Shown here: positions 37,213-47,092 of the stretch, piece after piece
Layout: every line of letters starts with the position of its first letter
Position numbering within the stretch: the first letter of the stretch is position 1
DNA from: Petasospora fabianii
Lineage: Eukaryota; Ascomycota; Saccharomycetes; Phaffomycetales; Wickerhamomycetaceae
Direction of reading: 5' to 3'
Assembly (NCBI GenBank): GCA_022641835.1
Contig: CP048715.1
Location: 2,108,001-2,172,000, forward strand
DNA length: 64,000 nucleotides
Made by a program: the position numbers and the translations under genes
Notes under the pieces: model-generated
What the model was told of the DNA's origin: nothing
The model's database searches: none
Seen by the model: only the letters and a program-made list of their open reading frames with translations

Positions 37213-38394
37213 ATGGCTCAGGAACAAGAGTTTTTGTACGTCCCCACCTACAGAGCAATGCGCTGTTATCAAAGATGTGGATGAGGCGGAGTTGCATGTG
37301 ATGATGGACACGAGTACTCCTTTCTCGGTCTTTTTTTGATGTCTGTGGAGAGAGACGATAGTATTACAATGTCATTCAATTACTTTTGGTCTCATTCAGA
37401 AGTCTACTACTTATATCACCCCTCCCCGGTCTATCCGCTCCTCTCATTGCACTTTGATTTCGCAAACGCCACCTCCATTTCTTGTAATACAATACTAACC
37501 TTTTCATCTAGGGCATCATACCCACAGACCGCTCCAGCAGGTAGCCCAGAGGGTTACCCAGGTCGTCTGAATTCAGAGCAGGAGAAAAAACTTACCAGCA
37601 TGCGTGAACAGTTGACCGCCAAGGGGTTCACTGCCCGTTTGGACGATGCCTCTTTGCTTCGTTTCCTTAGAGCTCGTAAATTTGACGTTGCTCTTGCCAT
37701 CACTATGTTTGAGGAACACGAGAAGTGGAGAAAGGAGTTCGGTACCGACACAATCTTGCAGGACTTCCACTACGACGAGAAGCCACTTGTCGCTAAATAC
37801 TACCCACAGTATTATCACAAGACAGATAAGGAAGGTCGCCCACTTTACATTGAGGAGCTTGGTAAGGTGAACTTGACCGAGATGTACAAGATCACCACAC
37901 AAGAACGTATGCTCAAGAACTTGGTTTGGGAGTACGAGTCCTTTGTCAAGTTCAGATTGCCAGCTTGTTCCAGACAGCAGGGTTACCTTGTTGAAACCTC
38001 ATGTACCATTATGGACCTCAAGGGTATTTCCATCAGTGCCGCTGCACAGGTCTTGTCCTATGTTAGAGAAGCTTCTTATATTGGTCAAAACCACTACCCA
38101 GAGCGTATGGGTAAGTTCTACCTCATCAATGCCCCATTCGGATTCTCCACCGCTTTCCGCCTCTTCAAGCCATTCTTGGACCCAGTTACCGTGTCCAAGA
38201 TCTTCATCCTTGGAAGTTCTTACCAGAAGGAGTTGCTCAAACAGATCCCAGCTGAGAACTTGCCAGTTAAGTTTGGTGGTAAGTCTGAGGTGAGCGAAGC
38301 TGAAGGTGGTCTTTACTTGTCGGATGTTGGCCCATGGAGAGAAAAGGAGTTTATTGGTCCAGAAGGTGAAGGTCCAAAGGCTTTCTCTTTGTAA
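37213..38394 (+). CDS. SEC14: SEC14, phosphatidylinositol/phosphatidylcholine transfer protein (one intron)
   Basis: Spliced gene: exon 1 at 37213-37235 (MAQEQEF plus two bases), intron 37236-37511, exon 2 at 37512-38394, giving 301 residues (S. cerevisiae Sec14 is 304). Splicing gives [18 protein letters not shown], as in the family. CRAL-TRIO N domain at about 25-90 ('[15 protein letters not shown]') and lipid-binding CRAL-TRIO at about 100-270 ('KDGRP'-like '[16 protein letters not shown]', '[17 protein letters not shown]', '[10 protein letters not shown]'). Sec14 exchanges PI and PC at the Golgi and supports PI4P synthesis and vesicle budding. The coding strand shows strong codon bias, suggesting high expression. 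Confidence 0.97.
37236..37511 (+). other. SEC14: SEC14 intron (276 nt)
   Basis: Donor GTACGT, perfect branch point TACTAAC at 37493-37499, acceptor CTAG 12 nt later. Phase 2, joining TT and G to a Leu codon. S. cerevisiae SEC14 also has a 5'-proximal intron. Confidence 0.94.
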
Positions 38395-38650
38395 TAAACT
38401 TTGTTATTCATCATACTATCATCTGTTTCCATTCGATTTTGCTAATTTCTTCGTTGTTTTCGCAGACTCAACTCACTTTAAACACTCATTAACAAATAAA
38501 CAAACTCGCTAGATGTTTAAGAACTGATTGTGGTGTAGAGATGTGCCTATAACCGAGCACAGCTAACTAGGTCTCACAATAAGCTGCCACCAGAGAGTCT
38601 ACATGAGCTCAAAGCTCCAAGTAAATGCAGTTATTTATAGCTATCCAGCT

Positions 38651-40208
38651 TCACTTCTTACCAATCTTGAGCCATTTTGGAACCTTCTTTTCACTACTTC
38701 CGGATCCAAATATCTTACCATTGCTCTTCTTCGGCAAGACACCACCTTTAATCTTAGACTCATCCTCCTTTTCCTCACCCGCGTTATATCCTTCTCTCTC
38801 CAATTTAAGCTCTTCAGCTTCTGTGATCTCCTTGGCCTGCTGCAAGAACTCATCCTTCAAGAAGACACCAACTTTTCTGTCACACTTGAACAGCAACAAG
38901 TTTCTAGATCCAAGATAGTTCCTCAATTTTTCATCACCATCTTTCAAGACCTGTTGTGGATAAGGGATAACCAATTCGAAAGACTCACCTTGACGAGCAA
39001 TAACACCTTTAACAAACTCATACAACTGGGAACACGTATCATCTGGCTTGAAGTTCACCTGAACATTAGAGTTGTCAGGGAATCTGATACGACATTCAAC
39101 ATTGACAAGTGCCTTCTTTTGCTGTTCAAGTCTGAGACGTCTTAGTTTCTCTGGCTCATTGGCACGACGCGAGAGCATGTCCTGATATTGGCGTGCCTGT
39201 GATACGGTAAGATCGTATTCGGATTCATCCGGGTTCACGTGTTCGATCTCTGCGGTTGCTGGCTTGAACACATACACATGTTGTGGTTGCTCCTCTAGGG
39301 ATGGTGTTGGTTCAGATGTTGATGTACTAGCTGCTGGGAGTGGGGTTGGTTCATCAACGTCCATCTTGTCATTCTCTGTCGTTTGAGTGGTGTACTGGGT
39401 AGGCACTTCTGGTGTTGGGAGTGGTTGAGGTTCTGGGACATCAGATGTGGTTGCAGTGGACGGAAGCGGGTGAGTCTTTGTCGGTGTTGGCTGGTCCTTC
39501 GTGGTGGTTTGCGAGCTAGAAGCAGATGCCTCCACAGCTGGTGCTGGATTGGACTCCGTCTTGATTGGAACGGTCTTCTTGATAAGATTCTTCAATGCGT
39601 TTTCCCTTTTCCCAGTTGACGTCTCAACTGGCTTTTCTGGTTGTACCTTTGCAGTGTTTGGATCAGTGAAACTGATTCTCAAGACACCATTGTTATCAAC
39701 ACCAATCTGCGCCAATGTTGAATCCAACGCTTCTTCTCCAACAGCCTTGGTGAACGTGGCAAACTTTATCGTCAACCCCGTGTTTAGCAGCTTCCCAACT
39801 TCGGATTCGAGGTCATTTACAAGCCCCCGAAGAGTGATACTTGTGTTAACTTTCTTGACAACACTAGATTTACTCAATGATGGAGCATTGATGAACTGGA
39901 TCTTGATAGTAGCCTCGGAGGACCTCTTAGCTTGGGTTGGTTTGAGCGTAAGCTTGACACCGGCGGGGAGGTTCTGAAGTCTGAGTGGTAGCGATGTAGG
40001 AAGTTCTGTAGAGTTATGGCTGGACACATGTTAGTAGTGATTCAGTCAAGGGGTAGTGTGAGGTGATATTGACATACAACAAGCCGTAATCGGCAGATGG
40101 TAGTTTGAAGTGTGCGGTGGCGTTCTCTAAGATCTGCGAGGTTGGCATCCCAGGGGTACTCTTAACCTTGAGCGTCTTGAGACCATACTGTATAGAGATT
40201 GAGGACAT
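38651..40208 (-). CDS. UBX4: UBX4, TUG/ASPL-type Cdc48 cofactor (one intron)
   Basis: Spliced gene: exon 1 at 40078-40208, intron 40020-40077, exon 2 at 38651-40019, giving 499 residues. The joined N-terminus is a TUG ubiquitin-like domain ('LKTLKVKSTPGMPTSQIL', then 'YGLFHNSTELPTSLPLRLQN' across the junction). A Pro/Thr/Ser-rich linker (about 180-290) precedes a UBX domain (about 365-445, 'CRIRFPDNSNVQVNF', 'SFELVIPYPQQVL'). Ubx4 binds Cdc48/p97 and modulates its substrate handling. The only in-frame ATG of exon 2 would lose the UBL domain. Convergent with SEC14; the S. cerevisiae pair is YMR067C and YMR079W, not far apart. Confidence 0.9.
40020..40077 (-). other. UBX4: UBX4 intron (58 nt)
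   Basis: Donor GTATGT, branch point TACTAAC, acceptor CCAG 10 nt on. Phase 2, creating a Phe codon (TT+C). Shortest intron found here. Confidence 0.92.
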
Positions 40209-40584
40209 TCTGTGATCAATTGATCGTAACTGTACCCGATAATCTTTTCTAATCTTACTAAGGAAGGAGAAGTAAGGACATTTGAGGAGACACTGCCCAA
40301 AACATCTCCATCGCGATATCGATTATGGTCCTTGTGATTGTTGTGGCGCGTACCATTCTCGCGAAGTTTGAGGGCGGTTTGTTCCCGCTCCAGCGTGGAG
40401 GACTCACAGTTCTACAATAGTTGGAACCTTTTTGGTAGTATTGGCCATTCATTGAGGTTATATTCATCGATTATTCACCCATTGTCACTTATCAATACTG
40501 GCTCAAGGTTACACATCTCAGGACAATAGCACACTATTGAATTCTCGACCGCAGGAACACTCGCCGCAATCGACATCATCCATC
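40209..40584. other. Divergent intergenic region UBX4/F-box-LRR gene
   Basis: 376 bp with both promoters; no motif stands out and no gene is visible. Confidence 0.4.
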
Positions 40585-42258
40585 ATGGACATAGTGGCCA
40601 CCTCTCTACTTGATCTGCCCAATGAGATCCTCACACAGATCCTCTTGGAAATCAATGACATGTATGAATACATTAATATCTCAATGGTATCAAAGCGACT
40701 GCAAACACTTATTCGTCAGATTGTTCTAGTGTGTGGAGATGCCCCTGACGCATCTGGATTCTTCAACTCGATTGCAGATGAATACCTTTACATGGATACA
40801 CTTAAAGACCATCAATTCGACAGTGTGATACGGAAGTTTAAGTTCTTTATCTTTGAATTCTCACAGCAGGCACGAAGCATCCCACCTGATGAATACCTTG
40901 TTGAGATTGCTAAATGTAAGACGAGGGCATCACAAAAGATTGTGGAAGTGTTCTTGACACAAAGAGGTGCCGAGATGGCTTTTGCTGATCCGGGGAATGT
41001 TTGGATAGAGTATCATAGATTGGGTGCTGTCTCTGAGGATGTGAGGCTTTATCATAACTGGATGAGTCAGGTTGCATTGACGATCTTTCTTGAAAAATCG
41101 GATTTGGCTGTGAACACTTTTATCAACAATCAAACCTACGGATTCCCCAGTGACTTGACGCGATTTGGACACGAGTATGAGTTCAGAAATGTTAAGGAGT
41201 TGCCACATGTCTATTTCAGCATATCTTCATTTTATGATTTTAAGATACGAAGTAAGAGTTTGGAGAAATTGAATGGATTTACGAGTTCAAGTATGACAGA
41301 GCCGAGATTGCCACCTTTGTTGAAGTTCTTGGAGCTCTCATACTTACCGAATTTGAAAGAGATTAGAGGAATTGCCATTGAGAGTGGATTGACCTTGAAG
41401 ATATTTGAAAGATTTGAGAAATTGGAGGTGCTCCATTTACAATCTGCCTTCACTGGGAATGTTGAATTGCAAATCTCTTCAGATCGTTGTCAAGTGGAGT
41501 TGAAGCAGTTGAAGGAATTGGATATTAGTGGGAACGCGATGTCTCTTTGCAATACTTCATTCCCCAATTTGGAGAAATTGTCACTTCATGTGCATGGTGC
41601 CTTTGGACGTAACTTCTCTGAGTCATTGTATTTTGAAAACATAGCTTGTCCAAAGCTTTTGACTTTGCATATAGAGATCACTTCGATACCAACGGGACTC
41701 CGGTATATCCTCAATACTTTGTCTGAATCATTACCATACCTAAACGAGGTTGATCTTATCTCGAATTCACAATCTTTTGTCTTGGCCAATGATCTTATAA
41801 ACAAACTGACGTCTACGAGCATTCTTTCCCTTTCACATAATGATTTAGAGATCAATGACCTCCCACAAGGTCCACAACGGGAGAACTACACCGTCAAGAC
41901 TGACACACCAGATTTCAACATTTCACTTCCAAATTTAACTCAATTGTCTCTTCTTAACTTTGATAAGTTTAACAATCCTTTACTTTCACTCTCTCGAGCA
42001 TATCCAACATTACAACATCTGGGATTGACACTAAGGATTAAGCCAGCTGCACAACAATACGTGTTTGATGAAAAGCATTTCCCCAACCTTCGGGAATTAA
42101 CGGTGGATTATAGTAATAGCTATGCACATGTTCAAAAATGTAACATTGAGATCATTTTGGATATCAAGGATCTTGGTGTGACTTTTACAAAGCAAGTGCC
42201 TGATAAGGTTGAGTATAAGCAGGATGCAAGACATGTGTGGGTGTATGTTGTTGAGTAG
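40585..42258 (+). CDS. F-box/leucine-rich-repeat protein
   Basis: 557 residues from ATG 40585 (MDIVATSLLDLPNEIL); upstream the frame is open but lacks an ATG. The F-box is at about 6-50 ('LLDLPNEILTQILLEI', 'ISMVSKRLQTLIRQI'). From about 245 to 520 irregular LRRs follow ('LKFLELSYLPNLKEI', 'LKELDISGNAM', 'FPNLEKLSLHVHG', 'LPNLTQLSLLNFD'). Such proteins are substrate adaptors of SCF ubiquitin ligases. I do not recognise a specific orthologue. Codon usage is A/T-leaning compared with the highly expressed neighbours. Confidence 0.75.
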   Translation: MDIVATSLLDLPNEILTQILLEINDMYEYINISMVSKRLQTLIRQIVLVCGDAPDASGFFNSIADEYLYMDTLKDHQFDSVIRKFKFFIFEFSQQARSIPPDEYLVEIAKCKTRASQKIVEVFLTQRGAEMAFADPGNVWIEYHRLGAVSEDVRLYHNWMSQVALTIFLEKSDLAVNTFINNQTYGFPSDLTRFGHEYEFRNVKELPHVYFSISSFYDFKIRSKSLEKLNGFTSSSMTEPRLPPLLKFLELSYLPNLKEIRGIAIESGLTLKIFERFEKLEVLHLQSAFTGNVELQISSDRCQVELKQLKELDISGNAMSLCNTSFPNLEKLSLHVHGAFGRNFSESLYFENIACPKLLTLHIEITSIPTGLRYILNTLSESLPYLNEVDLISNSQSFVLANDLINKLTSTSILSLSHNDLEINDLPQGPQRENYTVKTDTPDFNISLPNLTQLSLLNFDKFNNPLLSLSRAYPTLQHLGLTLRIKPAAQQYVFDEKHFPNLRELTVDYSNSYAHVQKCNIEIILDIKDLGVTFTKQVPDKVEYKQDARHVWVYVVE

Positions 42259-43568
42259 ATCATACACCATGCATAGAGTCTAATGAATAAATGAATCAAT
42301 GAATCGATGAATTACTGAGTGGGTGCATTATGCATGCTATAGACCCGATGTATAAGATATAAGGATAAGTGATGAAGAAGGCAAGGACAATTAGGAGAGG
42401 CTATATCGGCTAGCCGCGCAATATGGGTTCATCGGAAAAACCAGTGGCACATGAGTTGGCGCGCAATCAGGAGCGGATGACAGCAGCAGGTAGTAAGTGG
42501 CATACGGATCAAGGTATATAGGAATTGTCAGTCAAAGGAGGATTCTGTCATTGGTTATATCGCCCTAGATAAACTACCGAGATCACTGAGACCTAAGACA
42601 CCTATTGACTTACCGCGAATTAAAATGTGGAGTTCATGCGGGGGAATTGTGGATGGGCATCGTTTCGGCTTCGGCTTTGATAAGCCAGTACAGCCAGCGG
42701 GGAGTGTGGGAGGAGAGTAGTGGAGAAAGGCAGGGCAATTGAGATAGGGCGTGGGGAGAAGGGGGACATAAAAACCCCAAATACGGATGGAAGGGGGAGT
42801 GCTTGATAGTTCAATGGTTATTGAGACAGGGACTCGGTGACAGGTGTTTGATAGTCGACACAGTGCTGTATACTTACTTACATCTGGGGGATCTGATATG
42901 GAGGGGATAAAGAATCAAGTGCACTGACAAATCACGGCCCAACCCACCGGTTCTTTGTTGGCCGCTGCCCGCTGTTTCCCGTTGGCCGTTTTTTTTGGCG
43001 GGCCTCGGGTGCGCAGTCCGCGATGGAGTGCTCGGGAAAGGACGATTGGCACGTGCAGAAATGGCAGTGCTCGGTGATTTATTATATTGTGATTCCAATG
43101 TGGTATATGGGACAGGGAAAAACGATAACAACACCCATCTCTTTGGATTAGTTGACTCTACATAGGGTCATTAAGATACAAGTATGCATTACACAATTCA
43201 CCCAATTCCAATCGAACACCTACGCCACAACCATCTGCAGAGTTTTTCCGAGATCACGTGGACTGCCGCGACGGCCCGCGAAAAAAATGAGTGTGCGGAT
43301 GGATTCGACCCGTAGGGGAAACCATCGCAGGATGATATTTAAATTCTGCCACCCGCTTTGCCATCAAGTTGCCCGCCAATTGAGTCCCCTGCACATACGC
43401 ACAACAAAGGGAGACCACAGTTACGCCATCGGCAGTCAATCCACTTTACCGCTGACTACCTTTTGATCTTTGCTTATCGTTCCCCATCAGCCACCCATCT
43501 TCAATCCGCCCTAACCGCCGCCCCTCACCCTCCGATTGTGTCAAATATACGCAGCAACCTTTACCACA
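42259..43568. other. Long intergenic region, ZWF1 promoter
   Basis: 1310 bp between tandem genes. It contains a short 8-bp repeat at the left end, a purine-rich (GGGAGA-like) stretch at about 42690-42800, E-boxes CACGTG at 43050-43055 and 43255-43260, a TTAGTTGACTC at about 43148 that resembles a Yap1/Gcn4-type site, and CGCGAAA at 43277-43283. No gene or RNA is visible. The length suggests complex regulation of ZWF1. Confidence 0.45.
42282..42313. repeat. 8-bp minisatellite AATGAATC
   Basis: Four head-to-tail units AATGAATA, AATGAATC, AATGAATC, GATGAATT, about 25 bp after the F-box/LRR stop codon. It probably lies in the 3' UTR. Confidence 0.8.
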
Positions 43569-45062
43569 ATGGCCGTCGAATTCAAAGAGAACACCGCCAT
43601 CGTCGTCTTTGGTGCCTCTGGTGACCTTGCAAAGAAGAAAACTTTCCCAGCGCTCTTTGGTCTTTTCAGAGAGGGTTACCTTTCCGATACAGTTAAGATC
43701 TACGGTTACGCCCGTTCAAAGCTCACTACCGAAGAGCTTAGAGAGAGAATTAAGGGATTCCTTAAGGCTAAGACAGATGAGGCTAAAACTAAAATCGAGC
43801 CTTTCCTTAACCTCATCCACTACGTTGCTGGTCCATACGACCAGCCAGATGGATTCCTCGAGTTGAATAAGAACATTGAAGAGTTTGAAAAGGAGAGAGG
43901 CGTCACTGAACCACACAGATTGTTCTATCTTGCCCTCCCACCATCCGTCTTTGTATCCGTTTGTGCCCAACTCAAGAAGAACGTCTATGCCAAGAATGGT
44001 ATCACAAGAGTCATTGTCGAGAAGCCATTCGGTCACGACCTGGATTCCTCTAGAGACTTGCAGAAGGACCTTGCACCATTGTTCTCCGAAGAGGAGATTT
44101 ACAGAATTGACCATTACTTGGGTAAAGAGATGGTTAAGAACTTGCTCGTTCTCAGATTTGGTAACCAGATCTTCAACGCCTCCTGGAACAAGGATCACAT
44201 CAAGTCCATTCAGATCTCTTTCAAAGAACCTTTCGGTACCGAGGGCCGTGGTGGTTACTTTGATGACATTGGTATCATTCGTGATGTCATGCAGAATCAT
44301 TTGCTTCAGGCTTTGACCTTGCTCACCATGGAGAGACCAGTCTCTTTTGACCCAGAAGCTGTCCGTGATGAGAAGGTTAAGGTGTTGAAGGCCTTCTCCC
44401 CAATTGACACTCAGGATATCCTCATTGGTCAGTATGACAAGTCTGAGGATGGATCAAAGCCAGCCTACTTGGATGACGAAACCGTCAAGCCTGGTTCCAA
44501 GTGTGTCACATATGCCGCTATCAAATTGGAGATCAAGAATGAACGTTGGGAAGGTGTCCCAATTATCATGAGAGCTGGTAAAGCCCTTGATGCCGGTAAG
44601 GTGGAGATTAGAATCCAATACAAGCCAGTCGCTTCTGGTATCTTTGAAGAGATCCCACCAAACGAACTTGTTATCAGAATCCAACCAGATGAGGCTATCT
44701 ACATCAAGCTCAATGCCAAACAACCAGGTCTCTCTACACAGACACAGCTCACAGATTTGGACTTGTCATACAACTCTCGTTACAAGCAGTTCTGGATCCC
44801 AGAGGCTTATGAATCCCTCATCAGAGATGCACTCCATGGTGACCATTCCAACTTTGTCAGAGATGATGAGCTCGATGTCAGTTGGAAGCTTTTCACTCCA
44901 CTCTTGAACTACCTCGAGGGTCCAGATGCTCCATCCCCAACTCTTTACCCATACGGTTCTAGAGGTCCAGCTCATTTGGCAGACTACTTGCGTAACCATG
45001 GATACACCTTTGGTAAGCCTGGTGTTTACCAATGGCCAGTAACAAGACCAAACAACTTGTAA
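43569..45062 (+). CDS. ZWF1: ZWF1, glucose-6-phosphate 1-dehydrogenase
   Basis: 497 residues from ATG 43569 (MAVEFKENTAIVVFGASGDL). The NADP-binding GASGDLAKK is at 15-23 and the catalytic RIDHYLGKE at 179-187, with the conserved 'EKPFGHDL' at 151-158. It catalyses the first oxidative step of the pentose phosphate pathway, making NADPH in the cytosol. Leu158 is encoded by CTG (44040-44042), evidence that CTG is read as Leu. The strongly biased codons suggest high expression. The open frame extends 11 codons upstream, without family similarity. Confidence 0.98.
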   Translation: MAVEFKENTAIVVFGASGDLAKKKTFPALFGLFREGYLSDTVKIYGYARSKLTTEELRERIKGFLKAKTDEAKTKIEPFLNLIHYVAGPYDQPDGFLELNKNIEEFEKERGVTEPHRLFYLALPPSVFVSVCAQLKKNVYAKNGITRVIVEKPFGHDLDSSRDLQKDLAPLFSEEEIYRIDHYLGKEMVKNLLVLRFGNQIFNASWNKDHIKSIQISFKEPFGTEGRGGYFDDIGIIRDVMQNHLLQALTLLTMERPVSFDPEAVRDEKVKVLKAFSPIDTQDILIGQYDKSEDGSKPAYLDDETVKPGSKCVTYAAIKLEIKNERWEGVPIIMRAGKALDAGKVEIRIQYKPVASGIFEEIPPNELVIRIQPDEAIYIKLNAKQPGLSTQTQLTDLDLSYNSRYKQFWIPEAYESLIRDALHGDHSNFVRDDELDVSWKLFTPLLNYLEGPDAPSPTLYPYGSRGPAHLADYLRNHGYTFGKPGVYQWPVTRPNNL

Positions 45063-45269
45063 GTTCTAATTCTGAGTTGAGCGGGTCCGTTACTTGAAAA
45101 GATTGTTGATAATTACGTTCATGTCCCTTTGTATACTAGTCAAGGATCAATTAGTATATGTTGATGAAACTTGTTGTAACCTTACGTAGTATCTATAACA
45201 CCAACCGTATTGAATATTCAAATTGTATCATTAATTCATAGGTTTCTAGACAGGCATGTTTTGACCCCT

Positions 45270-46655
45270 TTAATTATCCTCCCAGCACTGCTTAACAAAC
45301 TTTTCCATATTAACAGTCTTTTTGGCCTGTCCTAATACCCAAGGATGCGAAAGCATCTGTCTCGGTGATGCCCTCTCGCGGGGATCCTTCTTGAGACAAT
45401 AGTCAATGAATGAGCGGAATGCACTTGTCCACACGATTCCATCCTCATCTTCAAGACGTGGTGTAAAAGTCATAATCATCGTAAGCACCTCGATCGGTGA
45501 AGTCCCCTGAACATCAATATCAAGAGGGAATTGACCTTTTGCCACTTCAAGCAATGTCAAACCAAGTGACCAAACATCAGATGTTACAGAGTATGGATGT
45601 CCCTGGATACGTTCCGGTGCCATGTAGTACGACGTCCCTGTAAATGTAGTCGCTAAAGAATTAACAACAACGCCACTGACTCCAAAATCACAGAGTTTGA
45701 CATTACCTTGCGAGTCAAGAAGTATGTTTTGTGGCTTGATATCTCTGTGAATGATTCTATGCTCATGGAGGTAGGAGAGTCCCTTTAGCACACTATCAGC
45801 GATCTTTCCAAGCACTTTCTCACCAATCCGACCGCCCCGACTTTTCACTTTTTTATAGATGGCATCGAGCGAGCGACCACCCATGTACTCCATCGAAATA
45901 CAAATAGATGCATTCTCCTCATTCAAGAACATACCATAGTACTTGACAATATGTGGACTCTTACAACTCTTGTTGAATTGCAACTCTCTCAAAATTTGCT
46001 TCTGGGTCTCAGCACTAGTATCAGAAATGATCGTCTTTAAGGCAAACACTGTGTCTCTATATTTGAGTTTGCATCGAGAGACAGATCCACCGGCTCCTTC
46101 ACCAAGGACGCCCAACTCAATGATTTCACCACGTCTATGCACAATTTTCCACTCCTCTTCATCCAATTCGGCAACGTCTTTGTTGAAATCAGATCTCTGT
46201 AATGTCGTTTCACCATCGGGACTCATCACATGCACACTTGGGATTTCGTCAAATTCCGAGCCTCTTCGACTATCCGTTGCAGCACTGTATATCGCTGATG
46301 AGGCATCCACTTCGGCCATGATCTCTGCGCTAAAGAGCCCCATGCTCATGTCGCTTGTTGTAGTTGATGGCGTGGGCGTGTGAGACGTGTCGCTGATGTC
46401 GAGATGTTGAAGACGATTCGTTGCCGATAGTAGAGATGCTGCCGACGATGAACTTGCTCCATCTTGGTACATATTTGAGACTGGGCGGTCCTTTGCCGGA
46501 CGAGATGGCTGTTGTTGTTGTTGTTGTTGTTGAGATGGCTGCTGCGGTTGAGTAGCTGTCTTCACATTCAGGGTGGCGAGTTGAAGACGCGGTGACTTGG
46601 GATTCCTGTTCTTGTTCTTCAGCCCAGGAGCCCGAAGTAACGGTGGCGCAGACAT
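45270..46655 (-). CDS. MKK1: MKK1/MKK2-type MAP kinase kinase (cell-wall integrity pathway)
   Basis: 461 residues. A disordered N-terminus holds a MAPK-docking-like 'NPKSPRLQLATL' (18-29) and a polyglutamine run (42-49). The kinase domain runs from about 175 to 450: glycine loop 'LGEGAGGSVSRC' (184-195), K207, HRD at 303-305, DFG at 323-325, and activation sites S333 and T337 in 'VNSLATTFTGTSYYMAPERI'. That loop and 'GHPYSVTSDVWSLGLTLLEV' are nearly identical to S. cerevisiae Mkk1/Mkk2. It relays the Pkc1-Bck1 signal to Slt2 under wall stress. S. cerevisiae has two copies from the genome duplication; here one is expected. Confidence 0.93.
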   Translation of the reverse strand: MSAPPLLRAPGLKNKNRNPKSPRLQLATLNVKTATQPQQPSQQQQQQQQPSRPAKDRPVSNMYQDGASSSSAASLLSATNRLQHLDISDTSHTPTPSTTTSDMSMGLFSAEIMAEVDASSAIYSAATDSRRGSEFDEIPSVHVMSPDGETTLQRSDFNKDVAELDEEEWKIVHRRGEIIELGVLGEGAGGSVSRCKLKYRDTVFALKTIISDTSAETQKQILRELQFNKSCKSPHIVKYYGMFLNEENASICISMEYMGGRSLDAIYKKVKSRGGRIGEKVLGKIADSVLKGLSYLHEHRIIHRDIKPQNILLDSQGNVKLCDFGVSGVVVNSLATTFTGTSYYMAPERIQGHPYSVTSDVWSLGLTLLEVAKGQFPLDIDVQGTSPIEVLTMIMTFTPRLEDEDGIVWTSAFRSFIDYCLKKDPRERASPRQMLSHPWVLGQAKKTVNMEKFVKQCWEDN

Positions 46656-47092
46656 TGTGATGTATGCGCTTCTGTTATTGACGATTCAGATAGTTAAAGC
46701 CCCTTAGAATCCGTGCCAGACGAGTCAAACGAGAGCAGTAAGTGGCCGTTAAAAGCGGTTGCAAGTGGGAACAAGAGTCTGGTTCGGGAATAATAGAGTC
46801 GGCTGAGATTTGTGTTAGCTCACTTCAGAGTAGTGTACGCGGTGGTGCACTTATTGTAAGGCAATTATCACAACTCGGGCGGTTGAACTTCCTTCCAGAT
46901 CCTTTGTTTTGCAGCCGGCGTGCATCTCTCCAGATTGGGGGGGGGGACGCGGGTGTCCGGGTTTGCTGCCCCTTTTCGCGTTTGGTGGGAGCACCATTTA
47001 CCACATCTAGAATCTACTTCTACCGTGTAATACTTTCAATTAGTCTTGGCTTGATCTAAGTCTTTAAATGTCCCAAGTGTAGTCCTGCGCGG
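46656..47092. other. Intergenic region, MKK promoter with G10 tract
   Basis: 437 bp between the MKK start and the RFC1 stop. It carries a run of ten G (46937-46946) followed by further G triplets, and TTTCGCGTTT at 46974-46983 (CGCGAAA on the minus strand). No gene seen. Confidence 0.5.
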
